From assembly GCF_000003605.2 (NCBI RefSeq), contig NW_003112484.1, forward strand, positions 54,554-91,137: 36,584 nt of DNA. Direction: 5' to 3'. The notes under the pieces were generated by a model. It had not been told where the DNA came from. It saw only the letters and a list, made by a program, of their open reading frames with translations, and made no database searches. The stretch comes from Saccoglossus kowalevskii (taxonomy: Eukaryota > Hemichordata > Enteropneusta > Harrimaniidae). Made by a program: the position numbers and the translations under genes. Numbering within the stretch: position 1 is the first letter of the stretch; every line of letters begins with the position of its first letter. Positions 33,588-36,584 of this stretch are shown here, one piece after another.

Positions 33588-33913
33588 TTTATTTTTATTT
33601 GTTTTGACGTATCAAACTCTTCCTTGTTGTATATATGCTTCGACGCAACTGAAGATTCGCTGCTGATCTGTAGTTGAGGCTTCGGCGTATAAATGGTCCT
33701 TGGCTTGTGAAGATGGTTGTCGCACGGAAGGTCGATTTTCGGTTGGTTTAGGCAAATCAAACAATATTCATCTTATAGTGTTTAAAAATAACGTTTAAAA
33801 AATGCGTCTTTTGATTTTGACGACGGTTTCAGATTTCCTCATCTTGATGGCATCTTTACGATGATAAAAAGTACGCGTACAAGTAAAAAAAAAAAAAAAA
33901 CATAGTTGTGGGA

Positions 33914-33921
33914 TGACGTCA
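33914..33921. promoter_or_regulatory. CRE site
   Basis: TGACGTCA followed at once by a half-site (gTGACGTtt). It is one of three full CREs in the CpG-rich part of the window, with 24726-24733 and the palindrome at 31207-31222. Confidence 0.3.
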
Positions 33922-36207
33922 GTGACGTTTATTCAAGCTTGTCGATTTTATGTTATTTCAGTGAAAATGTAATTGTTACGCTTTTCAGTACAATACAGTA
34001 CATGTCCATATTGACTCAAAATCACAGGCCTGCTTTGGAAACTGAAACAATACGTCTCAAAACGTCTATTTAATGCGTACTTTATAACTGGTGGCCAACC
34101 GAATAAGTAAACTATAGTTAGACTACTTAGTGGGCTCTCACTGATGCGGCCGTCGTCGATGAACACTATACAATGACTTTAACTATTACTGCAGTGTTAA
34201 TGTGGCACGGCCATCGGGCACGATTTTCAGTCTTTTTAACAACCAGTCGTGTTCATTTCATCGTATTACGCCGAGGTCCCACGAGACAATAGCGACGTTC
34301 CTGTAGGCTTAATTCTCCAAGCGTGAAAATGTCTTGTCAGTCCGCCCACCCCTAACTTACAACAATGGACGTGACCCCCTTTGTGAGCCAGGCAAAGTTC
34401 CAATAATGGGGAGCCTTCAACGGAGACACGGTAAAACGCTCAACGGCCTGGGACCCCGATGGGAAAATACATCAACCGTAAATAGATCTATTCAGAGGTA
34501 AACCAAACGCAATTTTCCCGCCCCTTAGAGCAGAAGACGGTGAGAATAAATTATGAATTGAACGTTTCCGTGACTTGTCTCAAATGCAACCGACGGGAGG
34601 AGAGGGTCACGTGACCCCGGTAATTAATTCTTCGAGTGCTTTATTTCTCTCACACACACACTAAGTGCGAGTTGAAATCTCACCAACCGTGTGAAACCCA
34701 CAGAACCGTGGGAGACGACCCTCGAATCTGAATAACGATGCACTATCCCCAACACTACACTACAATACATGCAATATATACCCCTCCTAACCATCCTCGC
34801 CATACCCCTTGCATTCATGATTGTCAAAAAAAACAAAAACATATACCCATAAATTGTAAATAAATCCAACAAATATGGGGATCGAATCCTTCCAAAAACT
34901 GAATAGTGTTTTAATTGTATTGTCATTTTCATTTTCACAAACTAAAGAAAATCTGCGAACGTTCCGAACCCTCACGCCAAGTTTACGCAAACTACTTTCG
35001 TTAGTCCAAAAAAACAAACAACACGCCACTTACGGGATGGTGTACTCTCCACATAATGTTTTCTTGAAAGAATTCAACAAAGATGACGGTTCATTGGTAG
35101 ACATCGTTGAGCACATATTGAAGGACACTTTTCGCATTGAATGTATTAACGCTCGAGTCCAGCATCACAATGGTTAATTTGTGAACTTGACAATGGAACT
35201 ATTGCTTTCCAAACTTGAACATGGGGGTTACACTGCGAATCAAGGACAAGTACTTCGAAACGGCGCCCATATACACTGGTCTAGCAATGCTAGTTTGATG
35301 GTACACTAATGTTTCCGTTCAGTGACTTGCTTTTATTCTTTCGTCTAATTGATCGACGTCAATTTCCCTTCAAAGAAAAATATTTGTTTCTTATATCCCC
35401 CTAACGACTAAAGACAACATCTTTAATTAGATTTGTAAAGGGAAACAACGAAATCTGACAATCCGTCGAACGCGAAGGCGTCATAAGCCGGTGATGTGTA
35501 AGCGGTTCTATTGTTATGGCAACAGTGGCGGTTTTCCGCTCATACAATTCACCATTGAGCGTGAACAGCGTAGAAAGCAGTGATAAATACTAGTACACAA
35601 ACATTATCAATGTTTATGGCACATTGGGGGGTTGGGTATTTGTGTTTTGTAGACACCATCGTGACTGGACGTGTTTTGCACCACTTGGAGTGTCAACCGT
35701 TTTCATTCTTTTTCCTGACCCGATGCCTACCTAGTATCGAGTATACACGATCAAAACAAACTAGAAATTACATGCACCTCCATGCTACATGCAACCCACC
35801 ACTTTTCAAACAAATGACAATAATATGATTCGAACAAATCAATGTATCTCTGTTTTCGCGACATTGCGACGATGCCCCGAGTATCTACTCATTTCTAAGT
35901 CCGATATAATAAAAATGGACGTGCAAAAACATATCGCCAATTACCCGTTACATATATTTCAACTGAAATATACAGGAAATATGCAAAGTTTAAACCGTTG
36001 ATCTTTAGTGTTTTTTTAAGACACCAATTTATTCATTATATAATTGATACGTATCACAACGACAAATTGTAATTCTTTTTTCAAATATATCATACTACAT
36101 AAATTTATGATTAAGTAAAATTTGCCGATTGCCATTTTTTAAAATTTAATGACGCCCATACAAAGCGTCGTTTCTTGGAAAATGTCCTCTTTACGGATGC
36201 GGCCACG

Positions 36208-36267
36208 ACCGCGTGGCCTGTCAGATTAAAGTTATCAAAACCGCGTGGCCTGTCAGATTAAAGTTAT
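36208..36267 (+). repeat. 32-bp tandem duplication, two units
   Basis: accgcgtggcctgtcagatt plus aaagttat occurs at 36208-36235 and again without mismatch at 36240-36267, separated by four bases. Perfect identity suggests a recent event. Confidence 0.9.
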
Positions 36268-36584
36268 ACTGTCATACAAACATACAATCATACAATGTGT
36301 GTATGTATAACTACAGTTGGTGTCAAGGCGGACATTCTTTTTGGAAATTGAGACGAAACACGACTGGTGTTATCTATTTCCCAATAATCTTTTAGTTAGT
36401 ACAGTTGTAAATAACATCACAAGGTGACTCTAGCTATGACTTTTCATCTGTAATTGGATGAGTTAGGATTTGGACCCTGGTCCAGCGACGCTATTCGAGG
36501 CAATAACTTTGTATTACATGCCGAACAAATTGCACTAATCATTGTGATTAGCGTGCAGAATGATACAATTAGTTGGCATGGCAA

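Larger units (their letters stand above)
30525..36584. other. CpG-rich upstream region of NRARP, no recognised gene
   Basis: All open frames are short and none resembles a known protein. It contains CRE palindromes (31207-31222, 33914-33921), degenerate CCAAT-bearing repeats (32940-33190), one inverted repeat arm (33515-33587), an A-run (about 33885-33900) and a 32-bp tandem duplication (36208-36267). It is a plausible cis-regulatory domain for NRARP. Confidence 0.5.

Noticed and set aside
34875-35177. 100-residue open frame on the plus strand
   Set aside because: No recognisable domain, no splice or promoter support, and frames on the opposite strand overlap it.

Overview
The window reads as nuclear DNA of an invertebrate animal. 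It has GT-AG introns, an AT-rich background, short transposon relics and minisatellites. I cannot fix the phylum from sequence alone. The genes point to a bilaterian, and the CpG and repeat style suggest a marine invertebrate such as a hemichordate, echinoderm, mollusc or lancelet (inference).

Left third (about 1-16,720): the 3' portion of one plus-strand gene, recognised as EXD3 (exonuclease 3'-5' domain containing 3, the animal Mut-7-like protein). Its first visible exon is at 1068-1135 and earlier exons lie outside the window. Ten exons join in consistent phase. They encode a DEDDy 3'-5' exonuclease core, a lysine-rich linker, the Mut7-C RNase domain, and a zinc ribbon split across exons. 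The gene has two possible C-termini. Reading through a strong internal donor at 12184 ends the protein at 12623. Splicing from that donor to an acceptor at 15789 adds a second, homologous acidic plus CxxC exon ending at 16292. The introns hold a 33-bp minisatellite, a Tigger/pogo-like MITE that fills most of one intron, a CACATG-rich array next to a donor, and a coding-like fragment followed by a polyA signal.

Middle (about 16,720-29,690): no recognisable protein gene. It holds a TA-flanked MITE (17845-18101), a decayed PIF/Harbinger-like transposase fragment among repeats of a 15-bp inverted motif (about 18269-18899), a CpG-rich stretch, and an 825-bp array of 36-bp repeats open on both strands (25604-26428).

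Right third: an intronless minus-strand gene at 29694-30014, recognised as NRARP (Notch-regulated ankyrin repeat protein, 106 aa). Upstream of it (higher coordinates) are two CCAAT boxes and a perfect CSL/Su(H) site, as expected for a direct Notch target. The rest, to 36,584, is CpG-rich non-coding DNA with CRE palindromes, degenerate CCAAT-bearing repeats, and one arm of a ~70-bp inverted repeat pair that flanks NRARP.

EXD3 and NRARP act in unrelated processes: RNA 3' end or small-RNA metabolism, and Notch feedback. Their adjacency matters because, as I recall, the two are also neighbours at human 9q34.3, so this looks like ancient microsynteny, here in convergent orientation.
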